NCBI GenBank assembly: GCA_963827335.1
Contig: CAWHAP010000023.1
Coordinates: 124,001-188,000, forward strand
Length of the DNA stretch: 64,000 nt
Direction: 5' to 3'
Origin: DASQMT01 sp963827335
GTDB lineage: Bacteria > Actinomycetota > Thermoleophilia > Solirubrobacterales > Solirubrobacteraceae
The position numbers and the translations under genes are program-made. The notes beneath the pieces were generated by a model. That model made no database searches. It saw only the letters and a list, made by a program, of their open reading frames with translations, and had not been told where the DNA came from. Positions 32,012-39,901 of this stretch are shown piece by piece (within the stretch, counting starts at the first letter, position 1; each line of letters starts with the position of its first letter).

Positions 32012-35000
32012 TCATGCGCGCAGGCCCCCGCGTCCGCGCGTGGCCCAGAACCACACGGCCAGGAAGCCCAGGTACACGAAGCCGAGCAGCATTCCGATCT
32101 GCGTCATCAACCGGCTGTCGCGCAGACCGTCCGGCGCCTCGTCCCGGACATCTCCTACGACCTCGTCGAATCCGTTGCGTGCCGCGTCGAGCAAGCCCTG
32201 CATCCCTTGGGCCATACGCGTCGGGGCGGGCGTCCTCGGGTGACCGCGCCGGCCCGTCGCGGCTGAGCTATCGGAGCCGGAGCCAGGCCCGCCGTGGAGC
32301 GCCTGCGCGGGTGCCCCGGAACCCCTTGCGACGAGATGCGTCAATACCTCTAGTTGGCGCTCGAAGCTCGCCTTGACGATGCACGGCAGGAGCCGGACGT
32401 TGGTGAACGCGATCTGTGCGGTCCCTCCGCCGCTCGAGCCCTGCGCACCGATGATCGACGCCCCGGCGATCGCAACGACCGCTGCGGACACCAGGACGCG
32501 GGCGTCGGGCGCGTAATCGGCGAACGTGGCGAGCGCCGAGCCGTCCCGTGGCTGCGGCAGCGTCGTCAGATCCATCGCCGGCGGACCGGCCGGCAGCGTC
32601 GCGTCGGCCACATCGGGGGCCGGAAACGCCGGACCATCCGTACCGGGTGCACCTTGCGTGGACCCGGGCATCCCCGGGAGCGCGCCGACGCCGGGCGTCT
32701 CTCTCATGAACGCCGCGGCGCCATCGGCGGTCGCCGGCGCCGCAGCGCTCGCGGCGCCATCGACCACCGCCTGGGGCTGCGATGAAGGCACGCTTGCGTC
32801 CGCGAGTCCCGGGCCACCGCCGGCTTCGACCGCGCTGTCAGCGGGGCCGGTGGCGCCGCCGGCCGGGCCGCCGGAGCCGTCGCCACCTACGGGAGCGGCC
32901 CCGTTCATGGCGTCGATCGTCGTCGTCAGAGGTCCGGTGGCGGGCGTGAAAGTGTCGACGAGCGGCAGGGCGGTCGCGTCGACCGTCGCCGTGAGAGGCC
33001 CGATTTCGCTGCTCAACGTATCGGTCAGGGGCACGGCGGCCGTGTCGACCGTCGCCGTCAGAGGCCCGCTGGCGCTGGTAAGCAAGTCCGCCACTGGGAG
33101 CGTCGTGTCTGCCGTCAGTTCGGAGAGCGGGTCGATTGCGCCGTTGAGCGCGTCGGTCACCGGGAGCGTGGTGTCTGACGCCAGCTCGGAGAGCGGCTCG
33201 ATTGCGCCATTGAGCGCGTCGGTCACCGGGAGCGTTGTGTCTGACGCCAGTTCGGAGAGCGGGTCGATCGCGTCGTTGAGCGCGTCGGTCACCGGGAGCG
33301 TCGTGTCTGACGCCAGTTCGGAGAGCGGGTCGGTCGCGTCGTTGAGCGCGTCGGTCACCGGCAGCGTCGTGTCTGCCGCCAGTTCGGAGAGCGGGTCGGT
33401 TGCGTCGTTGAGCGCGTCGGTCACCGGCAGCGTTGTGTCTGCCGCGAGTTCGGAGAGCGGGTCGGTTGCGCCGTTGAGCGCGTCGGTCACCGGGAGCGTT
33501 GTGTCTGCCGCGAGTTCGGAGAGCGGGTCGGTGGCGCCGTTGAGCGCGTCGGTCACCGGCAGCGTCGTGTCTGCCGCGAGTTCGGAGAGCGGGTCGGTCG
33601 CGCCGTTGAGCGCGTCGGTCACCGGGAGCGTTGTGTCTGCCGCCAGTTCGGAGAGCGGGTCGGTTGCGCCGTTGAGCGCGTCGGTCACTGGCAGCGTCGT
33701 GTCTGACAGCAGATCCCCCGTCTCGGCGAGCGCGTCGGTCACCGGGAGCGTCGTGTCTGACGCGAGTTCGGAGAGCGGGTCGGTTGCGCCGTTGAGCGCG
33801 TCGGTCACTGGCAGCGTCGTGTCTGACAGCAGATCCCCCGTCTCGGCGAGCGCGTCGGTCACCGGCAGCGTCGTGTCTGCGGCGAGTTCGGAGAGCGGGT
33901 CGGTTGCGCCGTTGAGCGCGTCCGTTACCGGCAGCGTTGTGTCTGCCGCCAGTTCGGAGAGCGGGCTAGTCGCGCCGTTGAGCGCGTCGGTCACTGGCAG
34001 CGTTGTGTCTGCCGCCAGTTCGGAGAGCGGGTCGGTGGCGCCGTTGAGCGCGTCGGTCACCGGGAGCGTCGTGTCTGCCGCGAGTTCGGAGAGCGGGTCG
34101 ATGGCGCCGTTGAGCGCGTCCGTTACCGGGAGCGTCGTGTCTGACGCGAGTTCGGAGAGCGGGTCGATGGCGCCGTTGAGCGCGTCCGTTACCGGGAGCG
34201 TCGTGTCTGACGCGAGTTCGGAGAGCGGGTCGATGGCGCCGTTGAGCGCGTCGGTCACTGGCAGTGTCGTGTCTGACAGCAGATCGCTTGCCCCGGCGAG
34301 CGTGTCGCTGGCCGGCAGCGTCGTGTCTGAGACCAGATCGGAGAGCGGGTCGATGGCGCCGTTGAGCGCGTCGGTCACCGGCAGCGTCGTGTCTGCGGCG
34401 AGTTCGGAGAGCGGGTCGGTTGCGTCGTTGAGCGCGTCGGTCACCGGCAGCGTTGTGTCTGCCGTCAGCTCGGAGAGCGGGTCGATTGCGTCGTTGAGCG
34501 CGTCGGTCACTGGCAGCGTCGTGTCTGCCGTCAGCTCGGTGAGCGGGTCGATGGCGCCGTTGAGCGCGTCGGTCACTGGCAGCGTCGTGTCTGCCGTCAG
34601 CTCGGTGAGCGGGTCGATGGCGCCGTTGAGCGCGTCAGTCACTGGCAGCGTCGTGTCTGACAGCAGGTCCGCTGTCCCGGCGAGCGCGTCCGTCGCTGGC
34701 AGCGTCATGTCTGCCGCCAGATCGGAGAGCGGGTCGATCGCGCCGTTGAGCGCGTCGCTGGCCGGCAGTGTCGTGTCTGACAGCAGATCGCCTGCCCCGG
34801 CGGGCGCGTCCGTCGTCGGCAGCGTCGTGTCTGACGCCAGATCGGAGAGCGGCTCGACTGCGTCGTTGAGCGCGTCGGTCACCGGGAGCGTCGTGTCTGA
34901 CGCCAGATCGGAGAGCGGCTCGACTGCGTCGTTGAGCGCGTCGGTCACCGGGAGCGTCGTGTCTGACGCCAGATCGGAGAGCGGCTCGATTGCGTCGTTG

Positions 35001-36184
35001 AGCGCGTCGGTCACCGGCAGCGTCGTGTCCGACACCAGATCGGACACCGGATCGACAACGGTGCCAGCGCCGGTCAGGGCGTCAGTGCCTGCGCCGGTCA
35101 CGACGTCGGCTACAGGCCGGGCGGCGTCCGCGACGCTGCCGAGGGCATCGTCGACCTGCTCTGCCACCTGACCGGCGGCGGTGCCGGAGCCGCCGATGAC
35201 CGCGTCACCGACCGCACCGAGCGCATCGCCGACGCCGCCGCCGGGGTCGGCAGGCTGCACCGCGGTGGATGAGGTGGTGAGCGGGTCGGCGGTGCTCCCG
35301 ATGACGGGGTCCGTGATCGGTGCGGCGCTCGCGTCTGTGGTTGTGAACGGCTCGCCGGTGCTGCCCAAGATGTCCGTGAGCGACGGCTCCGTGGAACCGT
35401 CGGCGCCGGTCGCGGCCACATCGCCCAGATTGCTGAGGAGGTCGGTGGAACCCGCCCCCACCTCGGGAGGATCGCCGGTGCCGGCAGCTGCAGCGACGGT
35501 ATCGATACTGCTCAGCCCGACGTCCGGATCGCCGCTGGCGCCGGTGGTCAAGACCGAGTCGGGTCCCGAGCTCGGTCCGCCCGGCGATGTCGCCGCGGCC
35601 AAAGGCTCAGCGGGCCCGCCAGAGGCGGCGTTCTCGGGCGCGGCGCCGCTGGAGCCCGACGCAGTACTCACTTCGGGCTCCGCCGCCGCGGGCTCCGGCT
35701 CGCTCGTCCTGGGCTCGGGCGCCGCCCCTGCGGGCTCCGGCTCGCTCGTCTTGGGCTCGGGCTCCGCCGCCGCGGGCTCCGGCTCGCTCGTCTTGGGCTC
35801 GGGCTCCGCCGCCGCGGGCTCCGGCTCGCTCGTCTTGGGCTCGGGCTCCGCCGCCGCGGGCTCCGGCTCGCTCGTCTTGGGCTCGGGCTCCGCTACCGCG
35901 GGCTCCGGCTCGCTCGCGCTGGGCTCGGGCGCCGCCACCGCGGGCTCCGGCGCGGCCGGCGCGGTCTCCGGCGCCGGGGCCGGGGCCGGGGCCGGGGCGC
36001 TCGCGGTCGCGTCGACCGGTGGCGTGGGGTCCGGGGGGGAGGCCGTGACCTGCGTCAGGGGCTCCGTCACGCTCTGGCTCTCGGCTGCCGCCGGGGCCGT
36101 GGCCGAGATCGCCGGATCGGAGTTCGTCGCTACCGCCTGCGTAGCGGATCCAGCGGGAGCCGTGAGGCCCGTGTCGTCGCTCAT
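32012..36184 (-). CDS. Giant repeat protein (1,390 residues)
   Basis: Starts at an ATG with GGCGG upstream (MSDDTGLTAPAG). Residues 1-370 are disordered, rich in Ala, Pro, Glu, Ser and Thr, with 14-residue EPEPAAAEPEPKTS units at about 80-170. Residues about 383-1035 hold 31 copies of a TTLPVTDAL-containing unit in two sizes: 22 residues (ADTTLPVTDALNGATDPLSELA) interrupted by 18-residue versions ending in a DLL variant. The C-terminus has a hydrophobic segment (VLVSAAVVAIAGASIIGA), a conserved-looking stretch FTNVRLLPCIVKASFE, and a final membrane helix (IGMLLGFVYLGFLAVWFWA). There is no classical signal peptide. Probably a long stalk- or adhesin-like surface protein; orientation and role are inference. 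Confidence 0.85.
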   Translation of the reverse strand: MSDDTGLTAPAGSATQAVATNSDPAISATAPAAAESQSVTEPLTQVTASPPDPTPPVDATASAPAPAPAPAPETAPAAPEPAVAAPEPSASEPEPAVAEPEPKTSEPEPAAAEPEPKTSEPEPAAAEPEPKTSEPEPAAAEPEPKTSEPEPAGAAPEPRTSEPEPAAAEPEVSTASGSSGAAPENAASGGPAEPLAAATSPGGPSSGPDSVLTTGASGDPDVGLSSIDTVAAAAGTGDPPEVGAGSTDLLSNLGDVAATGADGSTEPSLTDILGSTGEPFTTTDASAAPITDPVIGSTADPLTTSSTAVQPADPGGGVGDALGAVGDAVIGGSGTAAGQVAEQVDDALGSVADAARPVADVVTGAGTDALTGAGTVVDPVSDLVSDTTLPVTDALNDAIEPLSDLASDTTLPVTDALNDAVEPLSDLASDTTLPVTDALNDAVEPLSDLASDTTLPTTDAPAGAGDLLSDTTLPASDALNGAIDPLSDLAADMTLPATDALAGTADLLSDTTLPVTDALNGAIDPLTELTADTTLPVTDALNGAIDPLTELTADTTLPVTDALNDAIDPLSELTADTTLPVTDALNDATDPLSELAADTTLPVTDALNGAIDPLSDLVSDTTLPASDTLAGASDLLSDTTLPVTDALNGAIDPLSELASDTTLPVTDALNGAIDPLSELASDTTLPVTDALNGAIDPLSELAADTTLPVTDALNGATDPLSELAADTTLPVTDALNGATSPLSELAADTTLPVTDALNGATDPLSELAADTTLPVTDALAETGDLLSDTTLPVTDALNGATDPLSELASDTTLPVTDALAETGDLLSDTTLPVTDALNGATDPLSELAADTTLPVTDALNGATDPLSELAADTTLPVTDALNGATDPLSELAADTTLPVTDALNGATDPLSELAADTTLPVTDALNDATDPLSELAADTTLPVTDALNDATDPLSELASDTTLPVTDALNDAIDPLSELASDTTLPVTDALNGAIEPLSELASDTTLPVTDALNGAIDPLSELTADTTLPVADLLTSASGPLTATVDTAAVPLTDTLSSEIGPLTATVDATALPLVDTFTPATGPLTTTIDAMNGAAPVGGDGSGGPAGGATGPADSAVEAGGGPGLADASVPSSQPQAVVDGAASAAAPATADGAAAFMRETPGVGALPGMPGSTQGAPGTDGPAFPAPDVADATLPAGPPAMDLTTLPQPRDGSALATFADYAPDARVLVSAAVVAIAGASIIGAQGSSGGGTAQIAFTNVRLLPCIVKASFERQLEVLTHLVARGSGAPAQALHGGPGSGSDSSAATGRRGHPRTPAPTRMAQGMQGLLDAARNGFDEVVGDVRDEAPDGLRDSRLMTQIGMLLGFVYLGFLAVWFWATRGRGGLRA
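33080..35034. repeat. 66-base and 54-base tandem repeat tract
   Basis: Thirty-one tandem units inside the repeat-protein gene. The main period is 66 bases (for example GTTGAGCG at 33473 and 33539); several 54-base units are interspersed (for example GTGTCTG at 33699 and 33753). Neighbouring units differ by a few bases, and the pair pattern 18+22+18 residues recurs, consistent with duplication and homogenisation. Repeat number may vary between strains. Confidence 0.9.
35676..35946. repeat. 42-base tandem repeat encoding EPEPKTS units
   Basis: About six units of 42 bases encode the 14-residue EPEPAAAEPEPKTS pattern in the N-terminal disordered region of the repeat protein. Boundaries are approximate. 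Confidence 0.75.
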
Positions 36185-36426
36185 CTTGCCGCCTTTGAGG
36201 ACTTGAGTATCGCCGCTTACCGCTGGGGGCCTACCCATGTCGTGAGAGGGGGCAAAATCCGAAGAACGTCCTCTCTTTTTCTGGTGTATCCTAGGCACAA
36301 ATGTGGACCCTCGCTCGAAGGGATCGGCGCCGAGGCGCTTCCGTCCCAGGTCGGAATTCGGGAGGGTGAAACAGAACTAAGAGCGCGTCCCCCCCGCAGC
36401 GTCCGAGCGCGCTGGGAGGCAGGAAC
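36185..36426. promoter_or_regulatory. Divergent regulatory region of repeat protein and LuxR regulator
   Basis: 242 bases with no gene. The middle (about 36255-36305) is strikingly AT-rich for this genome and holds a CTCTTTTTC run and TATCCTAGG. The plus-strand gene has GGAGG 6 bases before its ATG; the minus-strand gene has GGCGG. I cannot name -35/-10 pairs with confidence. The arrangement suggests that the regulator controls the repeat-protein gene. Confidence 0.45.
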
Positions 36427-37071
36427 ATGGAGACCGCCGGTACGGTGCTGATCGCCGACGCGGACGACCGATCCCGCGCCCGGCTCGCGCAGGTGTTGAG
36501 CAGCGCCGGCTACGACGTCCTCGAGACCAATCGGGGCGACGAGGCGCTGGACCTCGCCCGCGCGACCCATCCGGCTGCGGTGATCCTCGAGATCCCGCTG
36601 GCAGGACTCTGCGGATACGAGATCTGCGACCGGCTGAAGTCGGAGCCGAGCTTCGAAGTGCCCGTCGTGTTCCTGTCCGGCACCCGCACCGAACCTTACG
36701 ATCGAATCGCCGGTCTCCTCCTGAAGGCAGACGACTACATCGTCAGCCCGTACGAGGTCGGTGAGCTGCTGGCCCGCCTCGCCAACCTCATACGCCGGTT
36801 CCGGGCACGGGACGCCAGCGCCCGCGGCCGACTGACTCGGCGTGAAGGGCAGATCCTTGACCTCATGAGCGATGGTCTTCGCCACAATGAGATCGCTCAG
36901 CGGCTGGTGATCAGTCCCAAGACGGTCGCCACACACGTTGAACACATCCTGCGCAAGCTCGGGGTCCGCAGCAGCACGGAGGCCGTCGCGGTCGCCTTCC
37001 GCGAGGAGATCCTCCGCCCGAAGACGCGGCACGGCCCACCCACGCGCGCTGGCCCAGCCCTCCGTCGCTGA
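36427..37071 (+). CDS. Atypical LuxR-family regulator with degenerate receiver
   Basis: 214 residues: receiver-like domain (1-122) and LuxR-type helix-turn-helix (about 136-192, LTRREGQILDLMSDGLRHNEIAQRL, then SPKTVATHVEHIL). Key receiver positions are altered: the phospho-acceptor Asp is Glu55 (VILEIPLAG), the conserved Lys is Ser107 (DDYIVSPYE), and the acidic pair is DAD. Ser84 is retained. It is therefore unlikely to be controlled by ordinary aspartyl phosphorylation, and Glu may mimic the active state. It reads divergently from the giant repeat protein and abuts the convergent GT2 gene with no gap. Probably a local regulator of the polysaccharide/repeat locus. Confidence 0.87.
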   Translation: METAGTVLIADADDRSRARLAQVLSSAGYDVLETNRGDEALDLARATHPAAVILEIPLAGLCGYEICDRLKSEPSFEVPVVFLSGTRTEPYDRIAGLLLKADDYIVSPYEVGELLARLANLIRRFRARDASARGRLTRREGQILDLMSDGLRHNEIAQRLVISPKTVATHVEHILRKLGVRSSTEAVAVAFREEILRPKTRHGPPTRAGPALRR

Positions 37072-38025
37072 CTACCGTTTGGCGTCCTGACGGGACGCCC
37101 GGAGCGTATCCAGGGTGCCGCCGACGAACCCGCGAACGTGGCCGAGTTCGCGTTCGCGTACCGAGTCGGCCAGCGCGAGCGCGGTCTCGGCGAGCAGGGA
37201 GAGCGCGAACGCCGCGAGCGTCAGCGGCGACCGGTCGAGGCGCCGAAGCCGGAAGTACGTCTCGCACCGCCCGCGGATGTACCACCGCGTGGCCGAAGCG
37301 CGCTCCCGCGGATCCCAGAGGTGAGTCCATCGCACCTCCGGCGTCTGCACCAGCGGCGCCGCCGCGCTGACGCGGAATGCCATCTCGAGGTCCTCGCCTG
37401 GAGCGTAGCCCGAGAAGCGCTCGTCGAAGGGGTGGGCGAGCACGAGCTCCGTCCGGTAGGCGGTAGCGCCGGCCCCGAGCACCGGGACCCGGACGGCTCC
37501 TCGCGGCTCCGGCACGTAGCGCACCTTGCCTGACCGCCGGAGCGTCATCGCGTCTGCTGAGGGATCGACGTAGTTGAGCATGGTCACGCGGCGCAGGACG
37601 CGCGCAACCGGTCCCTGGCGCGGAACGACCGCCGGCGTTCCCGCCATGCCGCCGAACGCCGCCAGGCCCGCAGCGGCCCAACGCTCGAGCAGCACCTCGG
37701 CGTAGTCCGGCGGGATCCGGACGTCGTCGTCGAGGAAGAGCACGACCGGCGTCTCGACGCGAAGGGCGCCAATGTTCCGCTGCGCCGACGTCGACGGCGA
37801 GCTCTCGACGACGACGAGGTCGACGCCGAGGCGCGCGGCCCGCTCGGCGAGCTCAGCAGCAGGCTCGTACGCGCGACTGCTCGCGTCCACGACGACGATC
37901 CGCTCCGGAGGGCGGGTCTGGCCGAGTAGGACCGCTACGGCAGCGTCGGCAGCCTCCTGCCGATCCTTCGTCGGGATGACGGCGGAGTACGCGAGCCGCC
38001 GCGGCGAGCGGGCCTCCGCTGGCAC
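37072..38025 (-). CDS. Family 2 glycosyltransferase
   Basis: 317 residues. GT-A fold: SAVIPTKDRQEAADAAVA at the N-terminus, IVVVDASSRA, the metal-binding VLFLDDDVRIPPDYAE, GYAPGEDLEMAFRV (the ED acceptor-site motif), then RGRCETYFRLRR. A weakly hydrophobic C-terminal part (LTLAAFALSLLAETALALA) may touch the membrane. It transfers a sugar from a nucleotide donor to a lipid-linked acceptor in polysaccharide assembly; specificity unknown. It starts at a GTG with TAACCT 6 bases upstream on its strand; that -10 overlaps the one of the divergent deacetylase. Confidence 0.88.
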   Translation of the reverse strand: MPAEARSPRRLAYSAVIPTKDRQEAADAAVAVLLGQTRPPERIVVVDASSRAYEPAAELAERAARLGVDLVVVESSPSTSAQRNIGALRVETPVVLFLDDDVRIPPDYAEVLLERWAAAGLAAFGGMAGTPAVVPRQGPVARVLRRVTMLNYVDPSADAMTLRRSGKVRYVPEPRGAVRVPVLGAGATAYRTELVLAHPFDERFSGYAPGEDLEMAFRVSAAAPLVQTPEVRWTHLWDPRERASATRWYIRGRCETYFRLRRLDRSPLTLAAFALSLLAETALALADSVRERELGHVRGFVGGTLDTLRASRQDAKR

Positions 38026-38029
38026 CGGG

Positions 38030-38037
38030 TAAGGTTA
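38030..38037. promoter_or_regulatory. Overlapping divergent -10 elements
   Basis: Plus strand TAAGGT (38030-38035) lies exactly 6 bases before the GTG at 38042. Minus strand TAACCT (complement of 38032-38037) lies exactly 6 bases before the GTG at 38025. The two -10s share four bases within the near-palindrome GGTAAGGTTACC, so initiation in the two directions should be mutually exclusive and both mRNAs leaderless. Confidence 0.6.
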
Positions 38038-38041
38038 CCTC

Positions 38042-38854
38042 GTGCAGTCCCAGCGCCTCCCGCGCAGCGAGGGGCCGCAGTCCCGCCGCGACTCCATCGT
38101 CGTGTACCACGCCATCGGCTCCGTCCCGCGCACGGCGCGGGAATGGAATGGGTTCGTGCGCCCGGAGCGCTTCGCCGCCCAGATGGCGTTCCTCGCCGAA
38201 CACCGCGCGGTGGTCGATCTCGACGCGCTGTTCGGGCCCGAGCCCTCGCCGGGTCCGCCGCGGGTCGCGATCACGTTCGACGACGCCTATCGCAGCGTGC
38301 TGGAGCACGCCGTGCCGGTGCTGCGCGAGCTTGGGTTCCCCGCGGCCTTCTTCGTGCCGACGATGTGGATCGGCACCGCGAACGCCTGGGACCCACCGAG
38401 CGACCTGCCGCGCGAGCTCATGACCGGGGAGGAGCTCGCCGAGTTGGCGCGCAGCGGCTTCGCCGTCGAGAGCCACGGCCACGCCCACCTCGACTACGCC
38501 CGCGCCGAGCCCGGTGCGGTCGAGGACGACGTGCGGATGTCGGTCGAGCGGCTCACCGAGCTGATCGGCCGCCCGCCCCGGTATCTCGCCTACCCGTACG
38601 GCCGCGCCTCGCCGGTCGCCGCCGCGGCGGCCGCCAGGCTCGGGATGCGCGCCGCATTCGCGCTCGATCGCCCGCACAGCGTCGTCTCCGGGGACTTCGC
38701 GGTGAGAAGGATCCCGGTCGTCCCGGCCGACACCTGGCCCGTCTTCGCGCTGAAGACCGCCGGGCGCTACATCGCCTGGCGACAGAGCGCGCCCGTGCGT
38801 GCCGTCTACGAGACCGTCCGCCCAGTTGTCCGCAACCGCTGGCTCTGGCCGTAG
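38042..38854 (+). CDS. Polysaccharide deacetylase
   Basis: 270 residues with a NodB-homology domain (CE4). Motif 1 ITFDDAYRSV supplies the catalytic base and metal Asp; motif 2 SHGHAHLDY gives the HxxxH metal ligands; later YLAYPYGRASP is motif 3. No signal peptide is visible, unlike many CE4 enzymes, so it may act in the cytoplasm or be exported by another route. It removes N- or O-acetyl groups from sugars, presumably those of the cluster's polymer. GTG start, leaderless-type promoter. Confidence 0.88.
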   Translation: MQSQRLPRSEGPQSRRDSIVVYHAIGSVPRTAREWNGFVRPERFAAQMAFLAEHRAVVDLDALFGPEPSPGPPRVAITFDDAYRSVLEHAVPVLRELGFPAAFFVPTMWIGTANAWDPPSDLPRELMTGEELAELARSGFAVESHGHAHLDYARAEPGAVEDDVRMSVERLTELIGRPPRYLAYPYGRASPVAAAAAARLGMRAAFALDRPHSVVSGDFAVRRIPVVPADTWPVFALKTAGRYIAWRQSAPVRAVYETVRPVVRNRWLWP

Positions 38855-38863
38855 CGCCGGGTG

Positions 38864-39901
38864 CTAGCGGGCCCTGCGGAAGGCCCGGCGTACCGCGCGG
38901 TGCACGCCTGCCGCCCGCAGCGTCCGGCGCGCCGAGGTCTGTACCCGGGCGGCGAGACCTGACGCCGCGCTCGTGCCCACGCGGCCCTCGCAGAGCGGCG
39001 TCGATCCGCTCGCCAGCACGTCTTTGGAGCGTGCCTCGCCCTTGCCGAGATCGATCTCCGCGATCCCGAGCGCCGTCGCGGCCTCGGCCAGTTCGAGCAT
39101 GAGCAGGAGGCCCGGCGAGTACCGGTGAAGCTCGGGGTTGTATGCAGGGAACCAGGAGTGCCAAACCCGGCCGGAGCACAGACCGAGGTGGAGTGCGGCG
39201 ACGGCGTCGCCCGCGTAGAGGACAGAGAGCGCCCCGCAGAAGTCAGCGCTTCGCGACTCGTGCACGAGCCGGAGCAGGTCACGGGACGCGGCATCAGCGA
39301 GGACATCTCTCACGCCCGTCTCGGCGTATTGCCGGCGCTTCCACTCGACGATCTGGTCGAGCAGGCCTGGAGCGTCGCTCCGCAGGACGAAGCGCAGCGG
39401 TCCCATGTCGCGAGCGAGCTTTCGCGCCTTGCGCAGGGAGCCCCGGATGTCCGAGCGCGCGCGCCGGCCCTCCAGGTAGCTCCCGAATCCCTGCGAGAGG
39501 TCGAGATACGGGCTCCGGCTGTGCGCGAGAACGTGCGGTGCGAACGCCGTCATCGCGGCCGGGAGGTGGTCGAACGACCATGCCGCCAGTCCGCAGGCGC
39601 GTACGAGCGCTCGCGGGTCGAGCCGCGCGGCGTCGTCGAGCACCGCGCCGTGGTAGTCGGAGAAGGGCCGTCCGACCGGCCGGCCTTGGCGCCGGCGGCC
39701 CACCTCGAACGGGAAGAAGCCGGCCACGGAGCCGGCGTCCTCGATCACCGCCACGCGCACGTCACGCAGCCGCGCGACCGCCATCGTGAACTCCGGCCGA
39801 AAGAACGGACTGCGGTAGAGCGGCCTCGCGCGCTGGAGCTCGGCCCAGCGGCTGAGCTCCGACGGCCCGAGGGCGGCGGCGGGCAGAACCTGGACCTTCA
39901 C
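38864..39901 (-). CDS. GNAT/FemAB-like protein (CelD/BcsL type)
   Basis: 345 residues, second member of the BcsL/FemAB-like acyltransferase group in the window but only distantly similar to the one at 27381. Motifs: SPFFRPEFTMAVARLRDVRV, GFFPFEVGRRRQGRPVG, the basic helix SLRKARKLARDMG, EWKRRQYAETGVRDVLA, and the core LHLGLCSGRVWHSWFPAYNPELHRYSPG then EIDLGKGEARSK. Likely transfers an acyl or aminoacyl group to a cell-surface precursor. Start GTG overlaps the flippase stop by four bases, so the two form an operon. Confidence 0.82.
   Translation of the reverse strand: MKVQVLPAAALGPSELSRWAELQRARPLYRSPFFRPEFTMAVARLRDVRVAVIEDAGSVAGFFPFEVGRRRQGRPVGRPFSDYHGAVLDDAARLDPRALVRACGLAAWSFDHLPAAMTAFAPHVLAHSRSPYLDLSQGFGSYLEGRRARSDIRGSLRKARKLARDMGPLRFVLRSDAPGLLDQIVEWKRRQYAETGVRDVLADAASRDLLRLVHESRSADFCGALSVLYAGDAVAALHLGLCSGRVWHSWFPAYNPELHRYSPGLLLMLELAEAATALGIAEIDLGKGEARSKDVLASGSTPLCEGRVGTSAASGLAARVQTSARRTLRAAGVHRAVRRAFRRAR

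Noticed and set aside
33080..35034. Possible CRISPR array
   Set aside because: Units are contiguous coding repeats with no spacers and a period divisible by three.
32526..35171. 881-codon open frame antisense to the repeat protein, encoding SVTGSVVS-type repeats
   Set aside because: It exists because repeat periods of 66 and 54 bases are multiples of three, keeping any stop-free antisense frame open. The minus-strand frame has the ribosome site, membrane helices and two distinct repeat types.
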